A stretch of DNA of 64,000 nucleotides, taken from contig CAKRRS010000004.1 of assembly GCA_934394665.1 (NCBI GenBank), positions 1 through 64,000 of the forward strand. The letters are read 5' to 3'. Both the position numbers and the translations under genes were made by a program. The stretch is from an uncultured Acetatifactor sp. (lineage in GTDB: Bacteria > Bacillota > Clostridia > Lachnospirales > Lachnospiraceae). Positions 25,930 through 35,056 of this stretch are shown here, in pieces. Within the stretch, counting starts at the first letter, position 1, and each line of letters opens with the position of its first letter. The notes beneath the pieces were generated by a model. It was not told the DNA's origin and ran no database searches. It saw only the letters and a program-made list of their open reading frames with translations.

Positions 25930-28080
25930 CTATTTTACCTCAAGGAATGTGGTATTATAAGGAGCGATTGTCACCGTGCGGCTGCCGTTTTCCGTTAGGA
26001 TCGTAGTCGTCTGTTCGGTGTCACTGTTATTGATGACTACCAGTTTTCCGCTCTCCGGATAGTAAGCACATTCCGTATAGAGATTGTCTGTCATGTAGAT
26101 GCCGGTGGTTTCCTCTCCGCCGGCGAAGCGGATCAGCTGATACAGCATTCTGGTATTGGGCAGATTCACCTGGAACGAAGACATATAGATTCCCAGTCCT
26201 TTGCCGAACCGGTTCACCGTCACTTGCGGCTTTTCACCGTCTGCCATGAGTACCTGTGCCCTGCCGTCTGTCAGATAACGGTTCTCCTTCGCTTCCACAC
26301 CCGCCCCGTCAGGGATCAGATGTCCCGGATCTTCTGCTGTAAACGCCCATTTTCCGTGACATACCCTCGCACCGGTATCCTCATCAATTCCCAGTACATG
26401 TGCCATACGGAAATACGTATCATAGCCCTCTACTGCGGAAGGTTCATTCACGCCGATAAAACAGCCGCCTTCATGTACCCACTTTGTAAGTTTTGTGACA
26501 AGTTCATCATCCTTCCAGGCATCTCCGCCGCTCCATGCGCTTCCGGCTCTTCCGGCATTGATCACAACATCTACGTCCTTCAGTATACCATTTTTTATAT
26601 CCTCAAAGGAAATAAATTTTACATCCACGGGAAGTCCGGATAATGCTTCGTTGATATGAATCAAATCATGCATATAGGTCTCATGGAAATGTCCGGACAA
26701 GGTCCAGGAACGGAGTGCTCCCCAATAGTGTAATACGGCTACACGGGTCCCTATCCGGTAAGGTTCCCCCACATCATGGAACGAACGGATCAGGCGGAAT
26801 TCGTCTGCCACCTTTTCGATATAATCACAAAAGTCAGGAAATCCTTCCACCAGATGCAGATATCCGCCGAGACCGATCCGGTCGATCTTTGCTCTCAGCA
26901 ATGCCCGTCGCACACTGTTCCAGTATTTTTTCGCATCCAACGTAGGGTTGCCGCCTTCCATAAAGGTCGGTGCACCGCCCAGTCCCACAGGGAACAGATA
27001 AGGATGCAGCCGCAGCTCATGTACCGGTACGGATGCACCTGCACATAATCTCGCTTCATAACCGGAGAAAACACATTTGATCAGTCCGTCAAAACCGAAC
27101 TCTTTAAATCTTCCATTATAAGGCTCTACCCCTACCCAGCTGTCATCATAGAAGACATACGCCTTTTTACCGTAGGAATGCACCATATCGATCAGCTTTT
27201 TGCCGAAGGAAATGACAAAATCGTTGATAAACGCCATCCAGTCCGCTTTTTTCCGGTTGCCGGGCATATGCGTCACATGTAGCTGTCCTTTATTGATAAA
27301 ATCTTCTGCCGTCATGGCATAGCCGTATTCTTCTTCAAATTCCCGCAAAGCCGGTACGCTCACCGTAAAATCATAAGAGCCCCAGTCGGAGAACAGATTC
27401 CTGTTTCTCTCACTGCTTCCCCAGATCCATACGAAATTATAGAACATGGAAGTGAAACGCACTACTGTAGTATCCGGATGCGTCTCGCACCAGTTTTTCA
27501 TCCAGCCGAGCAGATATTCCTGCGTCTCGGGATATCTGGGATCGATCTGCATCAGATGCTCCTTATCCCAGTTGTTCGTCGTATGGTTATACATGGAAAT
27601 CTCTTCCCAGATACGATAGGCTAAGAAGCTTACGGTATATTTGTGAAACGGTGTCACTCCGTGCAAAGTTACCGTACCATGTTCCTTATCATAATTCCAA
27701 CGCGCACTGTCTATCAGTGTATTCGTTGTTCTGTCGTACACTTCCCAATAAATAAATGCCTCTGCGCTGTCATTCACACGGAACTGCTCTGCAAAAAAGC
27801 TGTCCATCAGACCGATGGTCACCGTGTCGCTCTCTGCCACTTGGGGAGGCGTACAGAGGAACGTCTGCTGCAGCTTATCCTGATTCTCCTTTGCCCAGGC
27901 ATTATGATCCCTGATAATGCAGATTGTGGAATAGATGCCGTAACCGGCATGTGTGATCTCATCGGAAAGAACGGTTCCGTCACTGTCCCGGATCACATCT
28001 GCACCCCATTTTTCTGCCATTTTCAATGTCAGTTTCTCGTATCCCGATTCTCCGGGTAAGGTAAAACCGCCTTTTCCCAT
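25930..28080 (-). CDS. GH112 galactoside phosphorylase, probably galactosyl-rhamnose type
   Basis: 716 residues, typical of GH112. The barrel carries YDDSWVGVEPY, whose second Asp (residue 313) corresponds to the family's general acid; RNLFSDWGSYDFT and MEGGNPTLDAKKYWNS are also family-like. GH112 enzymes split beta-galactosides with phosphate to give galactose-1-phosphate. Known activities are galacto-N-biose/lacto-N-biose phosphorylase and beta-1,4-galactosyl-L-rhamnose phosphorylase. Here it sits among RG-I enzymes (GH28, CE12, GH105, GH51), so the galactosyl-rhamnose activity is the better inference. It has no signal peptide and a clear GAGGAGG ribosome site. Confidence 0.9.
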   Translation of the reverse strand: MGKGGFTLPGESGYEKLTLKMAEKWGADVIRDSDGTVLSDEITHAGYGIYSTICIIRDHNAWAKENQDKLQQTFLCTPPQVAESDTVTIGLMDSFFAEQFRVNDSAEAFIYWEVYDRTTNTLIDSARWNYDKEHGTVTLHGVTPFHKYTVSFLAYRIWEEISMYNHTTNNWDKEHLMQIDPRYPETQEYLLGWMKNWCETHPDTTVVRFTSMFYNFVWIWGSSERNRNLFSDWGSYDFTVSVPALREFEEEYGYAMTAEDFINKGQLHVTHMPGNRKKADWMAFINDFVISFGKKLIDMVHSYGKKAYVFYDDSWVGVEPYNGRFKEFGFDGLIKCVFSGYEARLCAGASVPVHELRLHPYLFPVGLGGAPTFMEGGNPTLDAKKYWNSVRRALLRAKIDRIGLGGYLHLVEGFPDFCDYIEKVADEFRLIRSFHDVGEPYRIGTRVAVLHYWGALRSWTLSGHFHETYMHDLIHINEALSGLPVDVKFISFEDIKNGILKDVDVVINAGRAGSAWSGGDAWKDDELVTKLTKWVHEGGCFIGVNEPSAVEGYDTYFRMAHVLGIDEDTGARVCHGKWAFTAEDPGHLIPDGAGVEAKENRYLTDGRAQVLMADGEKPQVTVNRFGKGLGIYMSSFQVNLPNTRMLYQLIRFAGGEETTGIYMTDNLYTECAYYPESGKLVVINNSDTEQTTTILTENGSRTVTIAPYNTTFLEVK

Positions 28081-28174
28081 TACGAGTTCCTCCTCATATT
28101 TCCTTTATTGTCTATCACTTTTTTCGCTGCTTCTGCCAAGATACCCACTTTTGCTCATTTGTTGCTTAATGTTC

Positions 28175-29587
28175 TTACAGCAGCTCCTCTTTCAGGCACA
28201 ATCTTACAACTCTCTCCAGCTGTTCCGCTTCGGATAACAATACCTGATTGCCCTGCGGATCCGGAATGTCTTTATACAGTCTCGGTTTTTTCGGAACGAT
28301 ATTTTCCTCCGTGGGGATCCATGCTCCGAATCCGTCCGTCACGCACTCCGCGAGCATCCGATAAACTCTCTCACTGTGATTCGTGCAGACTCTGCGGATC
28401 TCTTCCGCGACATAGCCTGCCATCTGATAAGCCCCGAAATCATTCGTATGTGTATAATCCCCCGGAAAAAAAATCGGTTTTGCATCCTGCAATCCTTTTT
28501 CCAGTACATATTCCATACTGTGTTTATGCAAATCCAGTACCGGGATACCATATTTTTCTCCCAGTTCCTTGCACACTGCTGCGAACTCGGAAAGCAGATC
28601 CAGATACGTCCGGTCTCTGAGTCTCCAGGTGTTCCTTGCAATCGGTGTCACCAGGACGGGATACGCACCCTTGGCCTGTGTCTCCTTGATATAACGGCTT
28701 AAGTTCGCCTGATAGCCGCCTTTTGCCTGAAGCTCCGGAAGCTTTTGATCGTTATGACCGAACTGGAAAAAGATATAATCTCCGGGTCTGGTGTACTGCT
28801 CAATCACAGCATAATGTCCCTCCTTGCGGAAGGTATCCGTGGTAAGTCCCGAATGCGCATGGTTCGACACTGCCAGTCTGGTATTCAGGAAAGCGGAAAG
28901 CATCTGTCCCCAGCCGCAATAACAGGTTCCGGGATAATACGGATAATCCCCCGGCTGATCCGTCACTGTGGAATCCCCTGCCAGATAAACGGTCGGACAA
29001 TTCATCTCTTCCACTGTAAGACCTGTAATCCGGGGTTTGTCTGCGAGAATTGTCAGATCTACGGTCGTATCCACAAAGATATGTGTCTGACCGGACGGTA
29101 CAATATCACAGACATTGGTCGTCATGGTATACGTAAACTCACCCGTCCCCACATTACCGTGGAATCCGAGACGCCTTCTGCCGGTAAATATCAATACCTC
29201 TCCCATGGGTTCTTCGGAAGAGATTTTGATTGTCAGCTTGTAATTCCCCTGTCTGGGCACATTTACCTTGAAGATCAGCGGAATCCTTCTGGGACGCCCG
29301 GGCATCTTCTCGCCGGACTGTTCTTCCAGCTCGGTCACGATTTCCCCGGAGTCTATATAGCAGCCGTTTTCGTCTTCTCTGAGAAAAGTAATGTTCCGGT
29401 CTTTGTACCAATACATCGTATCAAAAGCCGAATTCAGTTCCGGAATCTTCAAAGCTTCCTGTTCTCTTCTGTTCTGCTCGATTACAAATCCGTAGCCCCG
29501 GTCAGGCCGGTAGAGATCATCATTGCTGATATCGATCACATTGGCCGTATCGGAATCTTTTCCAAACAGAAAATTTCTGCGAAACAT
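28175..29587 (-). CDS. rhamnogalacturonan acetylesterase-like, CE12 (SGNH)
   Basis: 470 residues. Residues 1 to about 190 form an added beta-rich domain, perhaps carbohydrate-binding. The C-terminal SGNH hydrolase has the nucleophile Ser206 in AGDSTVTD, a GHND block (277-280), and Asp377 with His380 in GDYTHTND. The match to CE12 esterases such as YxiM/RhgT is good. It would remove acetyl groups from RG-I fragments so that GH105 and GH28 can act. There is no signal peptide. It begins directly after the GH105 stop with no gap, so translation is probably coupled. Confidence 0.9.
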   Translation of the reverse strand: MFRRNFLFGKDSDTANVIDISNDDLYRPDRGYGFVIEQNRREQEALKIPELNSAFDTMYWYKDRNITFLREDENGCYIDSGEIVTELEEQSGEKMPGRPRRIPLIFKVNVPRQGNYKLTIKISSEEPMGEVLIFTGRRRLGFHGNVGTGEFTYTMTTNVCDIVPSGQTHIFVDTTVDLTILADKPRITGLTVEEMNCPTVYLAGDSTVTDQPGDYPYYPGTCYCGWGQMLSAFLNTRLAVSNHAHSGLTTDTFRKEGHYAVIEQYTRPGDYIFFQFGHNDQKLPELQAKGGYQANLSRYIKETQAKGAYPVLVTPIARNTWRLRDRTYLDLLSEFAAVCKELGEKYGIPVLDLHKHSMEYVLEKGLQDAKPIFFPGDYTHTNDFGAYQMAGYVAEEIRRVCTNHSERVYRMLAECVTDGFGAWIPTEENIVPKKPRLYKDIPDPQGNQVLLSEAEQLERVVRLCLKEELL

Positions 29588-30640
29588 CTATAACGCACCG
29601 TCCTTCTCAATCTCGTCGGATACTAACAGTGTTGCGAAAAATGATAATGCAAGTCCCTGTCCCCAGCCCTGAATATAGGCCTTCGGAATGCCGCGGTAGC
29701 CTTCTTTGTCTCTCATGACAGCAGTTCCGCCGGATACGTTCATCACTTTGCCGTCTTCGCTTACATTGGCAAGCAATCCTTTGATTGCCTTGTTGATGTA
29801 TTTACTGTGTAAAGGATTGCCTCTGGTTAACATTGCTGCGGCGATTCCTGCGGATGCGGAGATTTCCTCATAAGATTCCGGATCATCCACTACGGTTCTC
29901 CACAGTCCGTTCTCCGTCTGATATACTTTCAAAGCTGCCAGCTGCTCATTCAGAGAGCCTGCGACATCAATGTATTTTGGATACAGATAGCACTGTGGCA
30001 GGATACCGCCTACCTGTGACATGGTAAATGCCGCCCAGGCATTGGCTCTGCCCCAATAGATTCCGGACATATGGTCGCCGGCGATATTGTCATAGCCGTG
30101 ATACCAGAGTCCGCTGCTGGGATTCTGCAGATACTTGATATGCCAGTAATACTGATTCAGTGCATCATCGATCAATTCCTCGTCATGCTCCATCACGCCC
30201 ACACGCAGCATCAGAAACGCTGCCATGAACAGGGTGTCACACCAGCACTGCTCCGGGAAATCATTGTTCGCGGAAACGGTATGCTGCAATACATGATCTC
30301 CGAAACGAAGTGCTTCGTTTCTCAGATACGCAATCTTGCTCATTAAAATCTCATGATATTTTTCCTCGCCGGTTGCCTGATATAAAGTGATCAGACAATG
30401 TCCCATGGCACAGGCATTCACAGTCCACACTTTGGGAAGTCCCAGATCGATCAGTTCATCAATACGGTCCTTTAACAGATCCAGATACTCCTTCTTCCCC
30501 GTCTTCTCGTAAGCATCACTGATTCCGTAATATGCCACACCGCAGGGCCAGTCCCAGGTCAGATCCATGTTCATGGTCTTTTTCACGATTTTATCAATGA
30601 CTTCCTCTATTTCTTTTTTGTCATACTCCAGTTTTAACAT
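29588..30640 (-). CDS. unsaturated rhamnogalacturonyl hydrolase, GH105
   Basis: 350 residues, close to YteR. It releases the unsaturated uronic acid left at the non-reducing end of fragments made by rhamnogalacturonan lyases. It is an alpha/alpha-barrel enzyme with the likely catalytic Asp135 in CWCDTLFMA, a preceding TVNACAMGHCLITLY helix pair, and GIYWGRANAWAAF. There is no signal peptide. It is the first enzyme gene of the RG-I block after the importer and is followed without a gap by the CE12 gene. Confidence 0.94.
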   Translation of the reverse strand: MLKLEYDKKEIEEVIDKIVKKTMNMDLTWDWPCGVAYYGISDAYEKTGKKEYLDLLKDRIDELIDLGLPKVWTVNACAMGHCLITLYQATGEEKYHEILMSKIAYLRNEALRFGDHVLQHTVSANNDFPEQCWCDTLFMAAFLMLRVGVMEHDEELIDDALNQYYWHIKYLQNPSSGLWYHGYDNIAGDHMSGIYWGRANAWAAFTMSQVGGILPQCYLYPKYIDVAGSLNEQLAALKVYQTENGLWRTVVDDPESYEEISASAGIAAAMLTRGNPLHSKYINKAIKGLLANVSEDGKVMNVSGGTAVMRDKEGYRGIPKAYIQGWGQGLALSFFATLLVSDEIEKDGAL

Positions 30641-30786
30641 TTCATTTCCTCCGTTCTTGTCAGGCTTTGTCGTTTATACTCTTTTTCCGCAGCCATACTT
30701 TGGGTACATTATATGATGTCGGGGTCCAAAAACCAACTATGTCTGTCGAAAAAAAGCATAAGCTTATCCTTTTTTATATCTTTTTA

Positions 30787-30823
30787 ATACAGCCCCCAAG
30801 CAGATCATGCCGGGGGGCTGTAT
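30787..30823 (-). terminator. GC-rich hairpin between binding protein and GH105 genes
   Basis: ATACAGCCCCC (30787-30797) pairs with GGGGGCTGTAT (30813-30823). The minus-strand tail is TAAAAAG rather than a run of U, so it may act as a partial terminator or mRNA end-stabiliser that keeps importer and enzyme expression at different levels. Confidence 0.55.
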
Positions 30824-30852
30824 GTACTTACTTTAAAACTTTATCTTTTCAA

Positions 30853-32574
30853 TTACTGAAGTCTGGTGGTCTGACCGTTGTCCAGAGCTTCCTGTCTCTG
30901 ATCGATCACTTCCTGGTAACCTGCATCCAGATACTTCTGGCTCAGTTCGTCATACAGAGCGTCGAACTGATCCTTGGAGCACATGGTCAGGTTGTCACGG
31001 TACTCGGTATACAGATCATACAGAGTCTGGTTGTACTCGGATACAGCGTCGATAGAGGTTGCGAACAGGCAGTCAGAGTTAGCCTTGCCTGCTTCGTACA
31101 GAGCAACCTGTCCGTTGTAGTTAGCCAGGATCTGATCATAGAAGTCCTGAGGCAGTCCCTGAGGGCTTACAGCCTTGATGTCCTTCTCGATAGAACCAAG
31201 AGTCTTAACTGCGGTTACTGCACACCAGTAGTCTACGTTGTTGTTGTGACCCTGCTGCTCGTCCAGACCGGTCTGATCTGCTACAGCTACGGGATCGCCA
31301 TTGTCGTCATAGTTGAAGTTCACGCCTTCGATACCCCACTGCATAGTGAACAGGTTCTCGGGCTGGTTCAGCCACTCAAGGTACATCATAGCTGCCTTTA
31401 CTTCATCCTCGGTAGCGTCGTTCGCAAAACCGATCATCATACCGAAGTTGGTTCCGGGTCTGTAAGAAGCGCTGGAACCCCAGGTTGCATCCTGTGTCCA
31501 GGTGGAGGGGCTTACTGCTACTGCCAGCTTTCCATCAGGGTTAGTTTCATAGAAGGAATTCAGTACGTTCATGGTAGAAGAGATATATCCGGTCCAGGTA
31601 AATGCTTCACCGTTGATGAAGTCAGCCTCTGCCTCGGAAGCATCTCTTAAGTAGTACTCAGGGTTGTAATAACCGTCATTGTACAGTTCGTTTTCGAATT
31701 TCAGGAATCTCTTCTGCGCTTCGGTGGACAATGCCGGGATCTGGTAGTCACCGGTAGTAGCCCATGTGGTCTCATCCTGAGGATAATCTCTGTAACCGTA
31801 GTTCTGGTCAATACCTGCGCCGCTTACTTTCTTACCGCTTAACGGATACTTGTGGCCGTTCTCAACCAGCTTTGCATACAGCTCTAACAGCTTGGTGTTG
31901 TCGCCAACGGGATACTCATCAAATCCTGCCTCTTCCAGCCAGTCCTGACGATAGAAGGTACACCATGTATAAGTGGTGTTACCGTAAGGTCTGTAACCCA
32001 GTACCAGATAATCTTCGTCAGCCAGTTTGGTGTAAGCGTCATTGCCGTGCTCTACCATGGTCTCCCAGTAGGTGGGAGCGATCTGCTTGAACTGCTCTAC
32101 ATCATAGGTCTGCAGATATCCGTCTGCCTGCCAGGTAGCAAGCTTGTCATAGTCATATTCCATGCAGATAGTAGGAAGGCTCTGGCTTGCTGCCAGCATT
32201 GCGTAATCGGTCATAACATCGCTACGGGTAATTCCTACATATTCCACTGTGATGTTGTACTTGTCTCCGAAGTTCTCCTGTACCCATTTGGTCCAATAGT
32301 TGTTTTCTACATCGGAGCAGCCGTTTCCTGAAGATCCACGGTCATATACGGGAATCTGCAGTGTAACATTGTCTGCGAAAGGCTCCCAGCCGTCAATACC
32401 TGCTACTGCATCTGAAGCTGCTGCCTCTGTGCTTGCTGCGGTACTTGCTACCGCAGTATCCTTTGTGGAAGCATCTGCGCCGGCATCGCTGCTGCCGCAT
32501 CCGGTCAGAGTGCTCATAGCCATAGCACCTACAAGTGCTGTTGCCATTACTTTGTGAAGAGTATTCTTCTTCAT
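30853..32574 (-). CDS. ABC sugar-binding lipoprotein (LplA-like)
   Basis: 573 residues. The lipoprotein signal ends at TLTGC (lipidated Cys near 26), then a Ser/Ala/Thr linker. The large type-1 binding fold has aromatic-rich loops (WATTGDYQIPAL, WTGYISSTMNVLN) suited to oligosaccharides. It is the external receptor for the two permeases encoded upstream and resembles the LplA/YtcQ group linked to RG-I oligosaccharide uptake. AAGGAGG lies eight bases before the ATG. The gene set has no ATPase; such importers usually share a MsmK-type ATPase encoded elsewhere. Confidence 0.93.
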   Translation of the reverse strand: MKKNTLHKVMATALVGAMAMSTLTGCGSSDAGADASTKDTAVASTAASTEAAASDAVAGIDGWEPFADNVTLQIPVYDRGSSGNGCSDVENNYWTKWVQENFGDKYNITVEYVGITRSDVMTDYAMLAASQSLPTICMEYDYDKLATWQADGYLQTYDVEQFKQIAPTYWETMVEHGNDAYTKLADEDYLVLGYRPYGNTTYTWCTFYRQDWLEEAGFDEYPVGDNTKLLELYAKLVENGHKYPLSGKKVSGAGIDQNYGYRDYPQDETTWATTGDYQIPALSTEAQKRFLKFENELYNDGYYNPEYYLRDASEAEADFINGEAFTWTGYISSTMNVLNSFYETNPDGKLAVAVSPSTWTQDATWGSSASYRPGTNFGMMIGFANDATEDEVKAAMMYLEWLNQPENLFTMQWGIEGVNFNYDDNGDPVAVADQTGLDEQQGHNNNVDYWCAVTAVKTLGSIEKDIKAVSPQGLPQDFYDQILANYNGQVALYEAGKANSDCLFATSIDAVSEYNQTLYDLYTEYRDNLTMCSKDQFDALYDELSQKYLDAGYQEVIDQRQEALDNGQTTRLQ

Positions 32575-32712
32575 AAATCAATCCTCCTTGTTCTTTCCGA
32601 AGGAATTCTCCGTTTCCGCCATGGAAAGGATTTCCCCTCTTAAATATACATAGTTTTATGTGTACCCCGGAGACCCGGGAAAACATACAATGGTAACTTG
32701 TGTTTTAGTAGC

Positions 32713-33642
32713 TTAGCCCTTTACCGCTCCGATCATGGTTCCCTGTACGAAATACTTCTGTAGGAAAGGATAAATGATAATGATAGGAATGGTTACGAAC
32801 ATAATACTTGCTGCCTGCAGCACTTCGGGAGTGGACTGGATCGCGCTTCCGGTATCTGCCAGGGAGGAAGTCTGTGCTTCCGCTGCGGATGCAACCAACT
32901 GATATAACTTATACTGGATCAGCTTCAGGTTGGCACTCTTGGTATAGTACATGTTGTCTGCATAGGAATTCCAACGTCCTACCGCATAGAACAGAGACAA
33001 CGTTGCCAGGATCGGCTTGGACAGCGGTAATACGATCCTGCTTAAGATCTGGAAATTACTTGCGCCATCTAAGAATGCGGATTCTTCCAGACTTTCCGGA
33101 ATCGTACTCTGGAAATAATTCTTCATGATCAACATGTTGTACGGGGAGTAGATCAGAGGTAAAATCAATACCCACATCGTATCCAGCACATGTAACTTCT
33201 GATATAACAGGTAGCAGGGAATGATACCTGCACTGAAGTACATCGGCACCATCAGCAGGAAAGTCAGCAGCTTTTTGCCCTTTAATCTCTTCTTGGAAAG
33301 AGGATACGCTGCACAGGTACATACCACCATACCGAGTGCGGTGAAAATCAGTGTTACGATTACGGAGAATACCATGGAGTAAGTCATGGAACTGTCTCCG
33401 AACACCTTCTTGTAAGCATCAAAGGTGATATCCTTCGGCCAGAAGTATACGCTCTTGGACATTACTGCGGTATTGCCGGAAATGGATTTCACTGCTACAT
33501 GCAGGAAAGGTAACACACAGCTTGCACACAGGATCACGATCACTGCCATCATGACGAAATCACTGATACGGAATTTGTTGACCGCATGAGCTCCGCCTGC
33601 GGAGGTAGATTCTTCATTGATATTGACTTCTTTTTTCTTCAT
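32713..33642 (-). CDS. carbohydrate ABC permease (YtcP-like)
   Basis: 309 residues from the ATG at 33642, placed eight bases after AGGAGG; a GTG three codons earlier overlaps the ribosome site. Six membrane helices. The ATPase-contact loop is EESAFLDGASNFQILSRIVLP, the EAA-type motif of sugar permeases. The C-terminus VQGTMIGAVKG is typical. It pairs with the LplB-like permease whose stop lies 12 bp upstream, and the binding-protein gene follows after a 138-bp gap containing a short GC-rich hairpin. Confidence 0.94.
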   Translation of the reverse strand: MKKKEVNINEESTSAGGAHAVNKFRISDFVMMAVIVILCASCVLPFLHVAVKSISGNTAVMSKSVYFWPKDITFDAYKKVFGDSSMTYSMVFSVIVTLIFTALGMVVCTCAAYPLSKKRLKGKKLLTFLLMVPMYFSAGIIPCYLLYQKLHVLDTMWVLILPLIYSPYNMLIMKNYFQSTIPESLEESAFLDGASNFQILSRIVLPLSKPILATLSLFYAVGRWNSYADNMYYTKSANLKLIQYKLYQLVASAAEAQTSSLADTGSAIQSTPEVLQAASIMFVTIPIIIIYPFLQKYFVQGTMIGAVKG

Positions 33643-33654
33643 CTTACTCACCTC

Positions 33655-34608
33655 CTACAGTAATCCGTCTTCGCCAAGCTTCTTGGCAAATTTATCGGAT
33701 AACAGAACCAGGATCAGTCCGATCAGGGACTGGAACAGACCAACCGCGGTTGCCGCGCTGAACTTTCCGGCTCCGATACCTTTATTATATATGTAGACAG
33801 CCAGCTGATACTGGAAGTCTTTTACCTGTGAATTCTCCAGAGCTGTCAGACGTTCCAGGTTACTTCCCATGACACGTCCGAGATTCAGGATCAACAGGGT
33901 TACTACCGTACTCTTGATACCGGGAAGTGTGATGTGCCACATTCTCTTCCAGCGGTTTGCTCCGTCGATCATGGCTGCTTCATACAGCTCGCCGTTGATA
34001 CCGGTGATCGCTGCCAGGTAGAGGATCGTGCCCCATCCCATCGTCTGCCATACACCGATCAGCAGATAAGTGATCGCCCAGTGCCATTTCTCATTCAGGA
34101 AAGGGATTCCTTCGGAGATCACGCCGAGGTTGGTAAGTAAAACATTTACCAGACCGGAGTTCGGGCGGAACATTGTCATTGCCACGCTTCCGATGATAGC
34201 CCAGGAAAGGAAGTGCGGCAGATACAGGATCGTCTGTGATACTTTCTTGAATCGGGGATATCTCAGCTCATTTAAGATCAGTGCCAGGATGATCGGCATC
34301 GGGAAACCAATCAGCAGGTCTGCCAGGTTAAACACGATGGAGTTACGCAGCGCTCTGATGAAATCGGCATCCTTGAAAATCTTAATGAATGTCTTCATTC
34401 CCACCCATTCACTGCCTGCATATCCTTTGGCCGGCTTATAATCCATAAAAGCCATTCGTAAGCCCGGATAAGCGCCGTAACTGAATACGAATACCATGAT
34501 CAGCGGAAACAGTAACAGCAGATATAACTGCCAGTCTCTCTTAAAAGCTTGTTTCCACGTGGTTTTGGTCTTGACACCAGCCACATTGGCTACATTCTTC
34601 TTTGCCAT
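33655..34608 (-). CDS. carbohydrate ABC permease (LplB-like)
   Basis: 317 residues from the ATG at 34608, six bases after GAGGAGG; a TTG start five codons upstream would lie within that site. Six membrane helices. The EAA-like loop ELYEAAMIDGANRWKRMWHI contacts the ATPase. It is the first gene of the importer-RG-I operon, divergent from the AraC regulator at 35057. The substrate is probably an RG-I oligosaccharide, inferred from the downstream enzymes. Confidence 0.94.
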   Translation of the reverse strand: MAKKNVANVAGVKTKTTWKQAFKRDWQLYLLLLFPLIMVFVFSYGAYPGLRMAFMDYKPAKGYAGSEWVGMKTFIKIFKDADFIRALRNSIVFNLADLLIGFPMPIILALILNELRYPRFKKVSQTILYLPHFLSWAIIGSVAMTMFRPNSGLVNVLLTNLGVISEGIPFLNEKWHWAITYLLIGVWQTMGWGTILYLAAITGINGELYEAAMIDGANRWKRMWHITLPGIKSTVVTLLILNLGRVMGSNLERLTALENSQVKDFQYQLAVYIYNKGIGAGKFSAATAVGLFQSLIGLILVLLSDKFAKKLGEDGLL

Positions 34609-35056
34609 ATCGAACCTCCTCAAGTGTCAGCTGTAATTCATCGTCATTTTGTACACTTTTTGTAACTTTGTAAGTCTATTATCATACATGTTGCTCGTTT
34701 CGTCTAATCATTCCGCATATATTATCATGCAAAAACGACCATTATAGTTTATGGTCGTTTTTCGTATATTTTTATTTTTTGCATAAATACAGCTTTGTTT
34801 TTTCGGATTAAAAAGGCATTTTGACACGTTTTCTTAAGGTTATTCCGCATTTTTTTGAATAAAATATGTACGAATTGTAAACATTGAAATAGCATTTTCG
34901 TATATTAATGGTTGATTTTGTACTGTTTTATTGTTATATATAAAGTATAAGGTTTGTTATTACCTTGTTTCAGGGTTCAAAAAGCATCCGGAATGATCAT
35001 TTAGAAAAGCATTTTGCGTTCAGAAATTCGATTTCCGGTGACTCAGGAGGTTCTAT
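34609..35056. other. 448-bp divergent regulatory region
   Basis: No coding potential. AT-rich DNA separating the importer operon from the AraC gene. It contains a 12-bp perfect hairpin AAAAACGACCAT / ATGGTCGTTTTT (34731-34742 and 34751-34762), U-rich on both sides, and a plus-strand promoter at 34912-34940. On the minus strand several TATGATAAT-like sequences (34670-34730) could be the importer promoter. Operators for the AraC protein are likely here but cannot be defined by eye. Confidence 0.6.
34912..34940 (+). promoter_or_regulatory. candidate promoter of the RG-I AraC regulator
   Basis: Plus strand TTGATT (34912-34917), 17-bp spacer, TATATA (34935-34940). The predicted leader is about 110 bases to the ATG at 35057. 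Confidence 0.5.

Noticed and set aside
30667..31650. 327-codon plus-strand frame opposite the sugar-binding lipoprotein
   Set aside because: Long only because the opposite strand is coding; the minus-strand protein has a signal, lipobox and family features.
30641..34608. Incomplete ABC transporter because no ATPase gene is present
   Set aside because: Importers of this group often share an ATPase encoded elsewhere, so absence here is not evidence of decay.
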